64,000 nt of DNA. It comes from Paenibacillus sp. JCM 10914. Its GTDB lineage: Bacteria > Bacillota > Bacilli > Paenibacillales > Paenibacillaceae. Each line of letters starts with the position of its first letter. Position 1 is the stretch's first letter. Position numbers and translations under genes: made by a program. The notes below the pieces were generated by a model. The model searched no databases. It saw only the letters and a program-made list of their open reading frames with translations, and was not told the DNA's origin. The stretch is taken from contig NZ_BAZR01000030.1 in the NCBI RefSeq assembly GCF_001315105.1, positions 1 through 64,000 of the forward strand. The letters run 5' to 3'. Shown here one piece after another: positions 42,813 through 51,642 of the stretch.

Positions 42813-44438
42813 TCAAATATGCAGTTTTCGGAACTCTTTGGGTGAGATTCCTTCCTGTTTCTTGAATACAAGGCTGAAATATTTATCGTTCTTGAACCCT
42901 ACCAATTCCGAGATGGCGGTTACTTTCATGTCCGGGTTCTGCAGCAGAACCTTGGCCTTCGTGATCCGAATGCGGTTGATATATTCCGGTATGTTAATGC
43001 CGTGTTTTTGCTTGAATTTCCGTGAGATATATTCCCGGCTCACATGAAAGCGCGCGGCGATATCGTATAATGACACTTCGTTCTGATAATTCTGATCAAT
43101 AAACGAGGTAACGTCATGCATCAGGTCGGAACCTGTCTGCTTCTGGGATTGCAGGACCGATGCCAGCATATGCATCGATTGTTCCCAATAATGCTGCCAT
43201 TCCGTCAGGGAACAGATGTATCGATCCGGACTCGGCTGTACGAGCGTGCCCTGCTCTTCTTGATACGTCTTCAGCAGCGACTCCGCCCTAAGATGGAGCG
43301 CTTCATGAATCAGTCGATTGGCGAAACGCTCGATTTCCCGGTCCCAGCGTTCCAACTGCTCTGGGGTTAACGACCCATTCTTGCGGATCGCGGAGATCCA
43401 TTCCTGAACCGCTTCCGTCATGAGTTTGGGTTGGCCGCTAAGGACGGCTAATCTCCATGAATCTTCATAGTCACTGAATGGCACCTGTCGTGAAGTTCCG
43501 GCACTCGGTGCCGAATCGTTTGCATCATGAACGAAATGGTTCAGCAGCGTCAGATCGCGTGAGCGCAAGGAGCGGAGGCACATCGCATATAAAGCCGGCA
43601 TGTCTGCCGGATACTGTCCGGTGGTACTCAGGCCAAAATGCATGTTGCGGGATAACGTACGTTGAAAACCGCTATTGATCTCCTGCAGCTTGATCGGCAT
43701 GGTTGATAATTGATCCCATAACATAATTACGATGTGGTGCTGGGCACCCAAGTGACGAAAAGCCATTCCGGTCCGGTCTTGCTGCAAAAATTCATTGCAT
43801 ATATTCAGCAAGGCGAACATCAGCAGATCCAGATGGTGGCCAAACCGCTGAAATAGTGCATGGTCGGAGGAGTCCAACTGGAGCACCGCAAGACGGATTC
43901 GTTCCGTTTCTGGCGGTACAATATCTTCATCCTGCAGCCGCCTTACGATTTGCGGATGCGAGCTCGGATCGTCAATGAGGCTCGTCAGCAGCTTCTCGGA
44001 ATAGACCGGACGGTACTCGTTCACTTGAACATGCTGCTGCCGCGCGATCTGCCGCTCCTGCTCCTCCGTTCTCCATGCTGCCGCCGCTTTGCCGACCGCT
44101 TGATTGATGATCGTCTCATCAATCGGTTTCAGAATATAATCCGTGCCGCTATACCAGATCGTATTGCGCACAAACTCAAAATCATCATGACCGCTGATTA
44201 CGATGAATTTCGTATCGGGTGTCTGTTTATGCATCCATTCCATTAAATCCAGGCCGTTCTTGAGCGGCATCAGCATATCCAGCAGCACCAGGTGCGGGCG
44301 ATACGAAGGAATCAGGTCCATGGCCTCCTGGCCATTGGCTGCTTCCTGAACTTCGGTAATGCCATGCTCCTCCCACCGTACCAACAGAGATATCGCCTTG
44401 CGAACCCGTGCCTCATCATCCACGATTAATGCCTTCAT
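42813..44438 (-). CDS. yesN: YesN-type response regulator (REC + AraC HTH)
   Basis: 541 residues. The receiver domain begins KALIVDDEARVRKA and has the phospho-acceptor Asp in LVLLDMLMPLKNG; the Lys of the receiver is in YILKPIDE. A long linker follows, and the C-terminal AraC domain carries SLYDIAARFHVSREYISRKFK and VTAISELVGFKNDKYFSLVF. It overlaps the 3' end of the kinase gene. Unlike the first YesN it is intact. It faces away from the importer at 46367, which the pair most likely activates. Site GGAAGGTG. Confidence 0.92.
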   Translation of the reverse strand: MKALIVDDEARVRKAISLLVRWEEHGITEVQEAANGQEAMDLIPSYRPHLVLLDMLMPLKNGLDLMEWMHKQTPDTKFIVISGHDDFEFVRNTIWYSGTDYILKPIDETIINQAVGKAAAAWRTEEQERQIARQQHVQVNEYRPVYSEKLLTSLIDDPSSHPQIVRRLQDEDIVPPETERIRLAVLQLDSSDHALFQRFGHHLDLLMFALLNICNEFLQQDRTGMAFRHLGAQHHIVIMLWDQLSTMPIKLQEINSGFQRTLSRNMHFGLSTTGQYPADMPALYAMCLRSLRSRDLTLLNHFVHDANDSAPSAGTSRQVPFSDYEDSWRLAVLSGQPKLMTEAVQEWISAIRKNGSLTPEQLERWDREIERFANRLIHEALHLRAESLLKTYQEEQGTLVQPSPDRYICSLTEWQHYWEQSMHMLASVLQSQKQTGSDLMHDVTSFIDQNYQNEVSLYDIAARFHVSREYISRKFKQKHGINIPEYINRIRITKAKVLLQNPDMKVTAISELVGFKNDKYFSLVFKKQEGISPKEFRKLHI

Positions 44439-46251
44439 CAGCTACACCTTCCACATTGATAGTCAATATTACTCGAAATCCGTGTTGCGGGCCATTCTCG
44501 ATCGTGAAGTTCGATTTACCGCGATAGAACAATCGCAGTCTTGTCATAATATTAATAAGTCCGATCCCGCTGCTGTCCGTACCGTTATCGGAATGAATCT
44601 GAAGCTGGTCCAGATCCATCTGCTCCATTCGTGCAAGCTGCTCGTTCAGTGCCTGGAAAGCTTCTTCCTGCATGCCGTTGCCATTATCTTCAACGGTGAT
44701 TTGAACGATGGAGGCCGAAAGGCGGCGGCTATTCAAGAATACGTAGTTATCATCAGCAAGCGGATTCATGCCGTGCTTGAAATAATTCTCGATGAGCGGC
44801 TGAATCAGCATCTTCGGAATCCATACCGGCAACGTGGACTCATCCACATCGTAACGGAATTCGAATTGATTCTCAAACCGTTCCCCCTGCAGTTCCACAT
44901 AGTCCTTCACGTGATCCAGCTCCGTGCTCAGGGTAACCGGTTTGTCTGTATTGTACATGCTATATCGCATCATTCGCGCCAAGGCAGAGATAAGGGAATA
45001 GATCCGTTTCATATCATGCTCCAGCGCCAGAGTTCCGATCGTCTGCAGCGCATTGTTCATGAAATGGGGATTAACCTGGGCCTGGAGCGCACGCAGTTGA
45101 TTGGTTCGATTGGCTAGTTTCAACTTGTATTCCTCCACGATGAGGGTATTGATCGTCTCCATCATACTGCCGAAGCGGCGATGCAGCGTTCCGATCTCGT
45201 CTTTGCGGTCCGACGAGATGTCGACGGTCATTCGCCCGCTCTTGACCTGGCTCATCATGCCTACGAGCTGCCGAATCGGCGAAGTGATGTACACGGAAAT
45301 CCAGATCATGGCCGCAAGGATGAGAATCAACGACACGACTAGCAGCAAAATGTTGATGAACGCGGCTTTGCTGGCACTGCTAAGTATATAAGAGGTCGGA
45401 ATCTCTTTGATGATCGTCCAATCGCTTAAAGCCGAACGGATATGATTATAGACGTAAATATGATCGTCATGCTCAAAATAACCCTCAGAATCATCGGAGT
45501 TTTGGACTTGCTCATGCCACGCCTGTTCCAGATTCAGTCCTAGCAATTCATGATCGGCGGCATACATGACACGCCCTTCCTCGTTCGTAATATATAGACG
45601 TTCGGTGTCGGGCTGGAATAATTGGCTGCCAATTCGGCTAAGAAAACTCAAATCCAGATCGATGGCGAGCAGCCCCAGCTTCTCTGCAGAGGGTACTCTC
45701 TCGATTACCCGGTAGAGCGTGAATACCTGCTTGTTCGCTTCGTACGGATAGGCCAATTGAAATCCGTAGGTATGCAAGGGATGGGGGGGCTGAATGAATA
45801 AAGTGCGGCCCCCGAGCTCGGGGATTTCTGCATAAAGGCTCACATTGCCCGTTTTTCTGGCGATGTCTTGAGCGAACAAGGTGGCTTCCCGCTGTTCGTC
45901 CACGTAGAGATAGACCTGCATGGAATCGCCGATCGCTTTCTGGATACTCTGAAGGGTGGCGGATTGCCTGCCGCTGGCGTTAGTATTCTCATGACTGTAG
46001 TTCAGACTTCGAAAAAAATCCGGATCCGAATAGACCGTGAGCGAGCTTCGATTCAATTCTTCCAAATAGTTCTCCAAGTTCAAGCTTCCTTGATAGAGTA
46101 GGCTCATATTCTCGGTAACCGCTCGTTCTTTAAGCGATTGGGTGGTCATGTTATAACTGATCACAATGGAGATCGTGGTGGGTATGATCGTTGCCACGAT
46201 CATGAAGAATATCAGCTTGGTCCGAATGCTATTCCAGTTCAATATCGTCAC
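44416..46251 (-). CDS. yesM: Sensor histidine kinase, YesM type
   Basis: 611 residues: membrane helix about 12-32, an extracellular dCache-like sensor, second helix near 296-318, HAMP, phospho-acceptor box QVNPHFMNNALQTI (His near 392) and a HATPase domain with IENYFKHG and SSGIGLINIMTRL. The box reads PHFMNNAL where the family usually has PHFLYNAL or similar. The start is uncertain: GTG 46251, or TTG 46242 that has AGGTGA five bases ahead and gives MNWNSIRTKL. It is divergent from the importer operon with 115 bases between. Confidence 0.9.
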   Translation of the reverse strand: MTILNWNSIRTKLIFFMIVATIIPTTISIVISYNMTTQSLKERAVTENMSLLYQGSLNLENYLEELNRSSLTVYSDPDFFRSLNYSHENTNASGRQSATLQSIQKAIGDSMQVYLYVDEQREATLFAQDIARKTGNVSLYAEIPELGGRTLFIQPPHPLHTYGFQLAYPYEANKQVFTLYRVIERVPSAEKLGLLAIDLDLSFLSRIGSQLFQPDTERLYITNEEGRVMYAADHELLGLNLEQAWHEQVQNSDDSEGYFEHDDHIYVYNHIRSALSDWTIIKEIPTSYILSSASKAAFINILLLVVSLILILAAMIWISVYITSPIRQLVGMMSQVKSGRMTVDISSDRKDEIGTLHRRFGSMMETINTLIVEEYKLKLANRTNQLRALQAQVNPHFMNNALQTIGTLALEHDMKRIYSLISALARMMRYSMYNTDKPVTLSTELDHVKDYVELQGERFENQFEFRYDVDESTLPVWIPKMLIQPLIENYFKHGMNPLADDNYVFLNSRRLSASIVQITVEDNGNGMQEEAFQALNEQLARMEQMDLDQLQIHSDNGTDSSGIGLINIMTRLRLFYRGKSNFTIENGPQHGFRVILTINVEGVADEGINRG

Positions 46252-46366
46252 CTGCCGGTCAATTTTCTATACCATTTAGTTCACATCCGATGGTAGTGCC
46301 GCGGTCTTAATCTTAGCATAATTAGATTATAGAGAAGAAACGATAGGATAAGCGGAGGAGATTTAT

Positions 46367-47248
46367 ATGAAGAACAAGAGAACGGCTGCGCTCTCGCAGC
46401 AGTTGATTTATATCGGACCTGCGCTGCTGTTTTTTGCCATTACCATTATTGTGCCATTTGTGATGGGGATGTATTACTCGTTCACGAATTGGAACGGGGT
46501 ATCGGGCAACGTGGAATGGGTGGGGCTTGCGAACTTTAAGCAAATCTTCACGAATGACAGTGCGTTTCTCCAATCATTCTGGTTCACGACGAAGTTCACC
46601 GTGGTCGGCGTACTGCTGACGAACGTGGTTGGGTTTTTCCTGGCCTACCTGCTTACGAAGAACATTCGGGCACGGAACTGGCTGCGGACGATATTTTTCA
46701 TGCCGAACGTCATTGGCGGATTGCTGCTTGGCTTCATCTGGCAGTTCATCTTTATCAAAGGATTCGCAACAGTCGGTGAAGTAACGGGAATTTCATTCTT
46801 CCAGCTGCCTTGGCTCGGCGATGAAGTAACCGGGTTCTGGGGAATCGTGATGGTATTCGTGTGGCAGTCCTCAGGGTATCTGATGGTCATCTATATTGCC
46901 TCGATTACGAATGTCTCCAAGGAAGTAATGGAGGCTGCGGAGATTGACGGGGCTAGCCGCTTCCAGATTCTGAAGAGCGTCATCGTGCCGCTGATCATGC
47001 CGGCTGTTACCGTATGCTTGTTCCTGGCCATCTCCTGGTCCTTCAAAATGTTCGATCTGAACTTGTCGCTGACGAAGGGCGGACCTTATCGCTCGACAGA
47101 ATCGCTCGCGATGAATGTGTACAATGAGGCGTTCCTGAATAACCGATACGGTCTCGGAACCGCGAAGTCGCTCATCTTCTTCCTTGTAGTGGCTGCCATT
47201 ACACTGATTCAAGTTCGACTCACGAAGAAGAAGGAGGTGGAAGCTTAA
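46367..47248 (+). CDS. Sugar ABC permease (MalF type)
   Basis: 293 residues with six membrane helices. The EAA loop is EAAEIDGASRFQILKSVIVP near residues 188-207, and FNWNG-type residues after helix 1 (YYSFTNWNGVSG) are typical of CUT1 MalF/UgpA subunits. Start ATG after GGAGGAG. Its stop overlaps the start of the next permease by one base. No ATPase is encoded in this operon. Ligand unknown; the following GH42 and GH36 genes suggest a galactose-containing oligosaccharide. Confidence 0.92.
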   Translation: MKNKRTAALSQQLIYIGPALLFFAITIIVPFVMGMYYSFTNWNGVSGNVEWVGLANFKQIFTNDSAFLQSFWFTTKFTVVGVLLTNVVGFFLAYLLTKNIRARNWLRTIFFMPNVIGGLLLGFIWQFIFIKGFATVGEVTGISFFQLPWLGDEVTGFWGIVMVFVWQSSGYLMVIYIASITNVSKEVMEAAEIDGASRFQILKSVIVPLIMPAVTVCLFLAISWSFKMFDLNLSLTKGGPYRSTESLAMNVYNEAFLNNRYGLGTAKSLIFFLVVAAITLIQVRLTKKKEVEA

Positions 47249-48092
47249 TGAGAGAGAAAATGAAAAAGCCTTCGATGTCGCCTTCTGCCATCGTGCTGCA
47301 GATCGTGATGGTGATCGTTGCGTTGATCTTTCTTTCGCCGTTCTATTTCCTGCTTGTGAATTCGGTGAAATCGCTTGGGGATATTATGGTAGATGCGGCC
47401 AATTGGCCAACCGCCTTCCACTTTGACAACTATGTGAAGGCGTGGCAGATGACACGCTTCCCGGAAGCGTTCACGAACTCGGTCATCATTACGGTGATCA
47501 GCAATTTGTTGATTGCGATGCTTAGTGCAATGGCTGCTTACCGGATGGTTCGTGCCAATACCGTATTTAACCGGATTGTCTTCATGCTGTTCGTGTCGGC
47601 GATGGTTATTCCGTTCCAATCGATCATGATCCCGTTGCTGCAAGTCATTAACGCCTTGGGCGTAAACAACAGCATGGTTGGCTTGATACTCAGTTATATG
47701 GGACTCGGCATTCCGCTATCGGTGTTCTTGTTCCACGGCTTCGTCAAGGCGATTCCGCTGGAGATTGAAGAGGCGGCTACCGTGGACGGCGCATCTCCGT
47801 TCCGGGTGTTCGGCAGGATCGTGCTGCCGATGCTGAAGCCGATGATGGTGACGGTCATCATTCTGAACTGCCTTTGGGTATGGAATGATTATCTGCTGCC
47901 ATCGCTCATCTTGCAGAGTCCTGAACTTCGAACCATCCCACTGGCGACGTTCGCTTTCTTTGGGCAGTACTCCAAACAGTGGGACCTGGCGTTACCTGCT
48001 TGGTGCTCGGCATTACGCCAATCATTATTTTCTTCCTATCGCTTCAAAAATACATTGTTGAAGGTGTGGCTGCAGGTTCCGTCAAAGGATAA
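47248..48092 (+). pseudogene. Sugar ABC permease (MalG type), 3' frameshift
   Basis: About 281 residues when repaired. The EAA loop is EAATVDGASPFRVFGRIVLP. As written, the frame runs into a nonsense tail after WDLALPA and stops at 48126. One base missing at 47998-48002 (CCTGCTTGGTG) restores LVLGITPIIIFFLSLQKYIV and the usual C-terminus GVAAGSVKG, with stop at 48090-48092. Start ATG after AAGGAGGTGG, overlapping the preceding stop. Probably intact in the organism. It pairs with the permease at 46367 and the lipoprotein at 48167. Confidence 0.88.
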
Positions 48093-48166
48093 CGCAGCTA
48101 GCGTCACCTTACATTCCAAACGGTAATTCCATCTTTATATATACATTTAATTAGGGGGTAATTCAG

Positions 48167-49453
48167 ATGAAGAAAATGAAGTTGGCTCTGCTCATGCTGC
48201 TCTCCTTCTCGCTCGTGCTTGCTGCTTGCGGGGGCAATTCCGAGGGTGGCGGGAATGACAGTACCGGCGGAGATTCCGGTGAAGTAAAGACGGTAAAGAT
48301 CTTCCAGTTCAAGACCGAAATCGTGGATGGGCTGAACGAACTGAAGGTTGAATTCGAGAAAGAATATCCGAATATTAAGCTGGATATCCAGACCGTTGGC
48401 GGCGGTGCGGATTATGGTGCGGCACTCAAGACCAAATTTGCTTCCAATGATGCGCCGGACATCTTCTCCAATGGCGGTGACGCCGAGATGGAGATGTGGA
48501 TCGACCGGCTCGAGGATCTGTCCGATCAGCCTTGGGTTGAAGACTTGGTAGATATGGCGAAAGAACCCATGACCAAGGACGGCAAAGTATATGGTATGCC
48601 GATGAACCTAGAAGGATGGGGCTACATCTACAATAAGGATTTGTTTGAACAAGCAGGCATTACAGAGCTTCCCAAAACGTTGACCCAACTTGAGGATGCT
48701 GCCAAAAAGCTGGAAGCAGCAGGCATTACGCCTTTTGCAAACGCTTATCAAGAATGGTGGCTGATCGGTAACCAAGGGATTAACCCCGCCTTCGCTCAAC
48801 AAGAAGACCCGAATGCGTTCATTCAAGGTCTGCACGATGGAACGACGAAGATGCCAGGCAACGCCTTGTTTGAAGAATGGGCGAAGCTGATGCAAGTGAC
48901 GTTGGATCATGGTAACAAAAATCCATTGACTACCGATTACAATACCGCAATCTCCCTCTTGGCCACCGAGAAGGCAGCTATGATGCAGAACGGCAACTGG
49001 TCTCAAACCGAGATCGACGCCATCAATGCCGATCTGAACCTTGGCTACTTGCCAATGCCGCTGGGCGAGGATGCTGAAATGAACGACAAGATTAATGTAG
49101 GAGTGCCAGCCAACCTGGTGATCAACAAAGATTCTGCATCCAAGGAAGAAGCCAAGATCTTCTTGAACTGGTTCGTTACATCGGACATCGGGCAAGAGTA
49201 TATCGTGAAGAAATTCAAATTCATTCCGGCGCTGACTACGATTGAAGCAACGGCTGAAGATATGGGTGATTTGGGCGCAGCTGTGTGGGAGTATGTCGAA
49301 GCAGGCAAAGTGCTGCCAAGACAGTCCGCGAAGTTCCCTGACGGTGTAGCGCAGGAGTTCTCAAGCGCAATGCAGGCATTCTTCGCCGGCAGATCCGACG
49401 CTAACAAGATGCTGGAAGACATGCAGACATCTTGGGATAGTTTGAGCCAGTAA
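48167..49453 (+). CDS. Sugar-binding lipoprotein of ABC importer
   Basis: 428 residues, family 1 extracellular binding protein. Lipobox VLAAC with Cys21, Gly/Asp-rich linker to about residue 40, then the binding domain (KTVKIFQFKTEIVDG…). Tryptophans suited to stack on sugars are present (EMWIDRLEDL, NLEGWGYIYN, YQEWWLIG). Start ATG after TAGGGGG. A strong hairpin without a clean T-run follows (49483-49527) before the second GH42 gene, which would keep binding-protein mRNA more abundant than the enzyme mRNA. Confidence 0.92.
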   Translation: MKKMKLALLMLLSFSLVLAACGGNSEGGGNDSTGGDSGEVKTVKIFQFKTEIVDGLNELKVEFEKEYPNIKLDIQTVGGGADYGAALKTKFASNDAPDIFSNGGDAEMEMWIDRLEDLSDQPWVEDLVDMAKEPMTKDGKVYGMPMNLEGWGYIYNKDLFEQAGITELPKTLTQLEDAAKKLEAAGITPFANAYQEWWLIGNQGINPAFAQQEDPNAFIQGLHDGTTKMPGNALFEEWAKLMQVTLDHGNKNPLTTDYNTAISLLATEKAAMMQNGNWSQTEIDAINADLNLGYLPMPLGEDAEMNDKINVGVPANLVINKDSASKEEAKIFLNWFVTSDIGQEYIVKKFKFIPALTTIEATAEDMGDLGAAVWEYVEAGKVLPRQSAKFPDGVAQEFSSAMQAFFAGRSDANKMLEDMQTSWDSLSQ

Positions 49454-49482
49454 GTCACATCTAGATTTCATTGCAGCTGCAC

Positions 49483-49527
49483 AACAGCACCGTCCCTTGC
49501 CCATGATTCGGGAGGGGCGGTGCTGTT
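49483..49527 (+). terminator. Intercistronic hairpin between binding-protein gene and GH42 copy 2
   Basis: AACAGCACCG (49483-49492) pairs perfectly with CGGTGCTGTT (49518-49527), extended by CCCT/GGGG. It is followed by CTAATTA, a poor T-run, so it is either a leaky terminator or an mRNA-stabilising stem. Confidence 0.65.
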
Positions 49528-49552
49528 CTAATTACTTGAAGGAGGCGTTATG

Positions 49553-51595
49553 ATGATTAACGAACGATTGCCTAAGATTTGGTACGGCGGGGACTATAAT
49601 CCGGAGCAGTGGGATCAAGCGACCATGGAAGAGGATATAAGAATGTTTGAGTTGGCCGGTATTGATGTAGTAACGCTGAACGTATTCTCTTGGGCCAGAT
49701 CCCAGCGTAATGAAGAAACGTATGACTTCCAATGGCTGGACCGTATCATGGATCGAATGGCTGCAGAGCAGATCCAGGTGTGCCTGGCGACAAGTACGGG
49801 AGCGCATCCGGCCTGGATGGCCAAGCGATATCCCGATATTCTCCGCGTGGATTATGAAGGGCGTAAACGGAAGTTCGGTGGAAGGCATAATTCCTGTCCG
49901 AACAGCCCCACCTACCGTAGATTCGCACCGATCATGGCGCGGAAGCTGGCTGAACGATACAAGGACCATCCGTCATTGGCCATATGGCATGTTTCTAATG
50001 AATATGGCGGGTATTGCTATTGCGATAACTGTGAACAAGCATTTCGCTTATGGCTGCAAGAGCGTTACGGCTCGCTTGAAGCGCTGAATGCGGATTGGAA
50101 CAGCGGGTTCTGGGGACACACCTTCTATGACTGGGACGAGATCGTCGTTCCGAACGCGCTCAGTGAGGAGTTCGGAGGGAATCGGACGTTCTTTCAGGGC
50201 ATCTCGCTGGACTATCGTCGCTTTCAGTCGGATAGTCTACTGACATGCTACCGTCTGGAACGGGATGAGCTGAAGCGGATTACGCCGGACATTCCGATTA
50301 CTACGAATTTGATGGGATTTTATCCGGAGCTGGATTATTTCGAATGGGCAAAACATATGGATGTCATCTCTTGGGATAACTATCCGGCCATCGATACGCC
50401 GGTCAGCTTTACCGCTATGGCCCACAACTTAATGCGGGGATTGAAGAGCGGCCAGCCCTTTATGCTGATGGAACAGACGCCAAGCGTACAGAACTGGTCA
50501 CCTTATAACTCAGCCAAACGTCCGGGCGTAATGAGGTTATGGAGTTATCAAGCGATGGCCCACGGGGCCGATACGGTTATGTTCTTCCAATTGCGCCGCT
50601 CCGTGGGGGCATGCGAGAAATTCCATGGCGCACTCATTGAACATGCGGGACATGAACATACGCGCGTTTTTCGCGAGTGTGCGACGCTTGGTCAGGAGCT
50701 CGGGACTCTCGGAGACAAGATCGTGGATTCCCGCTCCAGAGCGCGAGTAGCCGTAATATATGATTGGGAGAATCGCTGGGCCCTGGACTTGTCGAGCGGT
50801 CCAAGCAAAGCGCTGAACTATGTCGATGAGCTCCATAAGTATTATGACGCTTTATTCCAGATGAATATTCAGACGGATATCATCGGCGTGGAAGAAGATT
50901 TGGACAAGTATGACATTGTGATCGCCCCAGTGATGTATATGGTGAAACCAGGCTTTGCCAAGCGAGTTGAACGGTTTGTATCGGAGGGAGGGACCTTCCT
51001 GACAACCTTCTTCAGCGGTATTGTTAATGAGCATGATCTCGTGACACTTGGCGGCTATCCGGGAGAGCTTCGCCAGTTGCTGGGCATATGGGCGGAGGAA
51101 CTGGATGCATTGCTCCCGGGTCAGCAAAATGAGATCGTGATTAAGCAGGAATGGGGGGCGCTGCGTGGAAGTTATTCCTGTGGAATTTTGTGCGACGTCA
51201 TCCATGGTGAAACCGCGGAGATATTGGCGGAATACGGCTCCGATTATTACAAGGGAACCCCGGTACTGACGAGGAACCGCTTCGGAAAGGGACAGTCCTA
51301 CTACGTGGCGAGCAGTCCGGATGCAGCATTCCTTCAGGCTTTGCTCGCTAATCTGTGCGAAGAACAAGGTGTGAAGCCGCTACTGAATACGCCGCACGGT
51401 GTGGAGGTAGCGGAGCGGGTGAAGGACGGCCGTTCATACCTGTTCGTGATGAACCATAATGCTGAAGCGATGACGTTTGATGCAGGTTCTGCCAATCGAA
51501 TCGAAATTCTGAGCGGGCTGCCGATCTCCGGGCTCACGACGATTCCTGGACGGGACGTTATGATTATGGAAGGAAGCGCAGCGGGAAGGCCTTAA
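49553..51595 (+). CDS. GH42 beta-galactosidase, copy 2
   Basis: 680 residues, cytosolic, close paralogue of the gene at 40738 (shared stretches include CLATSTGAHPAWMA, GGRHNSCPNSPTYR and PDIPITTNLMGFYPELDYF). Catalytic Glu150 in HVSNEYG and Glu307 in LMEQTPSVQNW are at identical positions. Differences cluster in the N-terminal 60 residues and the C-terminal beta domain. Two ATGs are adjacent (49550 and 49553); GGAGG is better spaced for 49553. It follows an importer and precedes GH36, so it may be specialised for a different galactoside from copy 1. Confidence 0.93.
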   Translation: MINERLPKIWYGGDYNPEQWDQATMEEDIRMFELAGIDVVTLNVFSWARSQRNEETYDFQWLDRIMDRMAAEQIQVCLATSTGAHPAWMAKRYPDILRVDYEGRKRKFGGRHNSCPNSPTYRRFAPIMARKLAERYKDHPSLAIWHVSNEYGGYCYCDNCEQAFRLWLQERYGSLEALNADWNSGFWGHTFYDWDEIVVPNALSEEFGGNRTFFQGISLDYRRFQSDSLLTCYRLERDELKRITPDIPITTNLMGFYPELDYFEWAKHMDVISWDNYPAIDTPVSFTAMAHNLMRGLKSGQPFMLMEQTPSVQNWSPYNSAKRPGVMRLWSYQAMAHGADTVMFFQLRRSVGACEKFHGALIEHAGHEHTRVFRECATLGQELGTLGDKIVDSRSRARVAVIYDWENRWALDLSSGPSKALNYVDELHKYYDALFQMNIQTDIIGVEEDLDKYDIVIAPVMYMVKPGFAKRVERFVSEGGTFLTTFFSGIVNEHDLVTLGGYPGELRQLLGIWAEELDALLPGQQNEIVIKQEWGALRGSYSCGILCDVIHGETAEILAEYGSDYYKGTPVLTRNRFGKGQSYYVASSPDAAFLQALLANLCEEQGVKPLLNTPHGVEVAERVKDGRSYLFVMNHNAEAMTFDAGSANRIEILSGLPISGLTTIPGRDVMIMEGSAAGRP

Positions 51596-51642
51596 GCCTG
51601 CCCGTTATCCCACTTTCGAACCAAGGCAGGGAGGACATAGCA

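Noticed and set aside
44359..45117. 252-codon plus-strand frame inside the second YesM gene
   Set aside because: Antisense shadow of a clear histidine kinase; no family features of its own.
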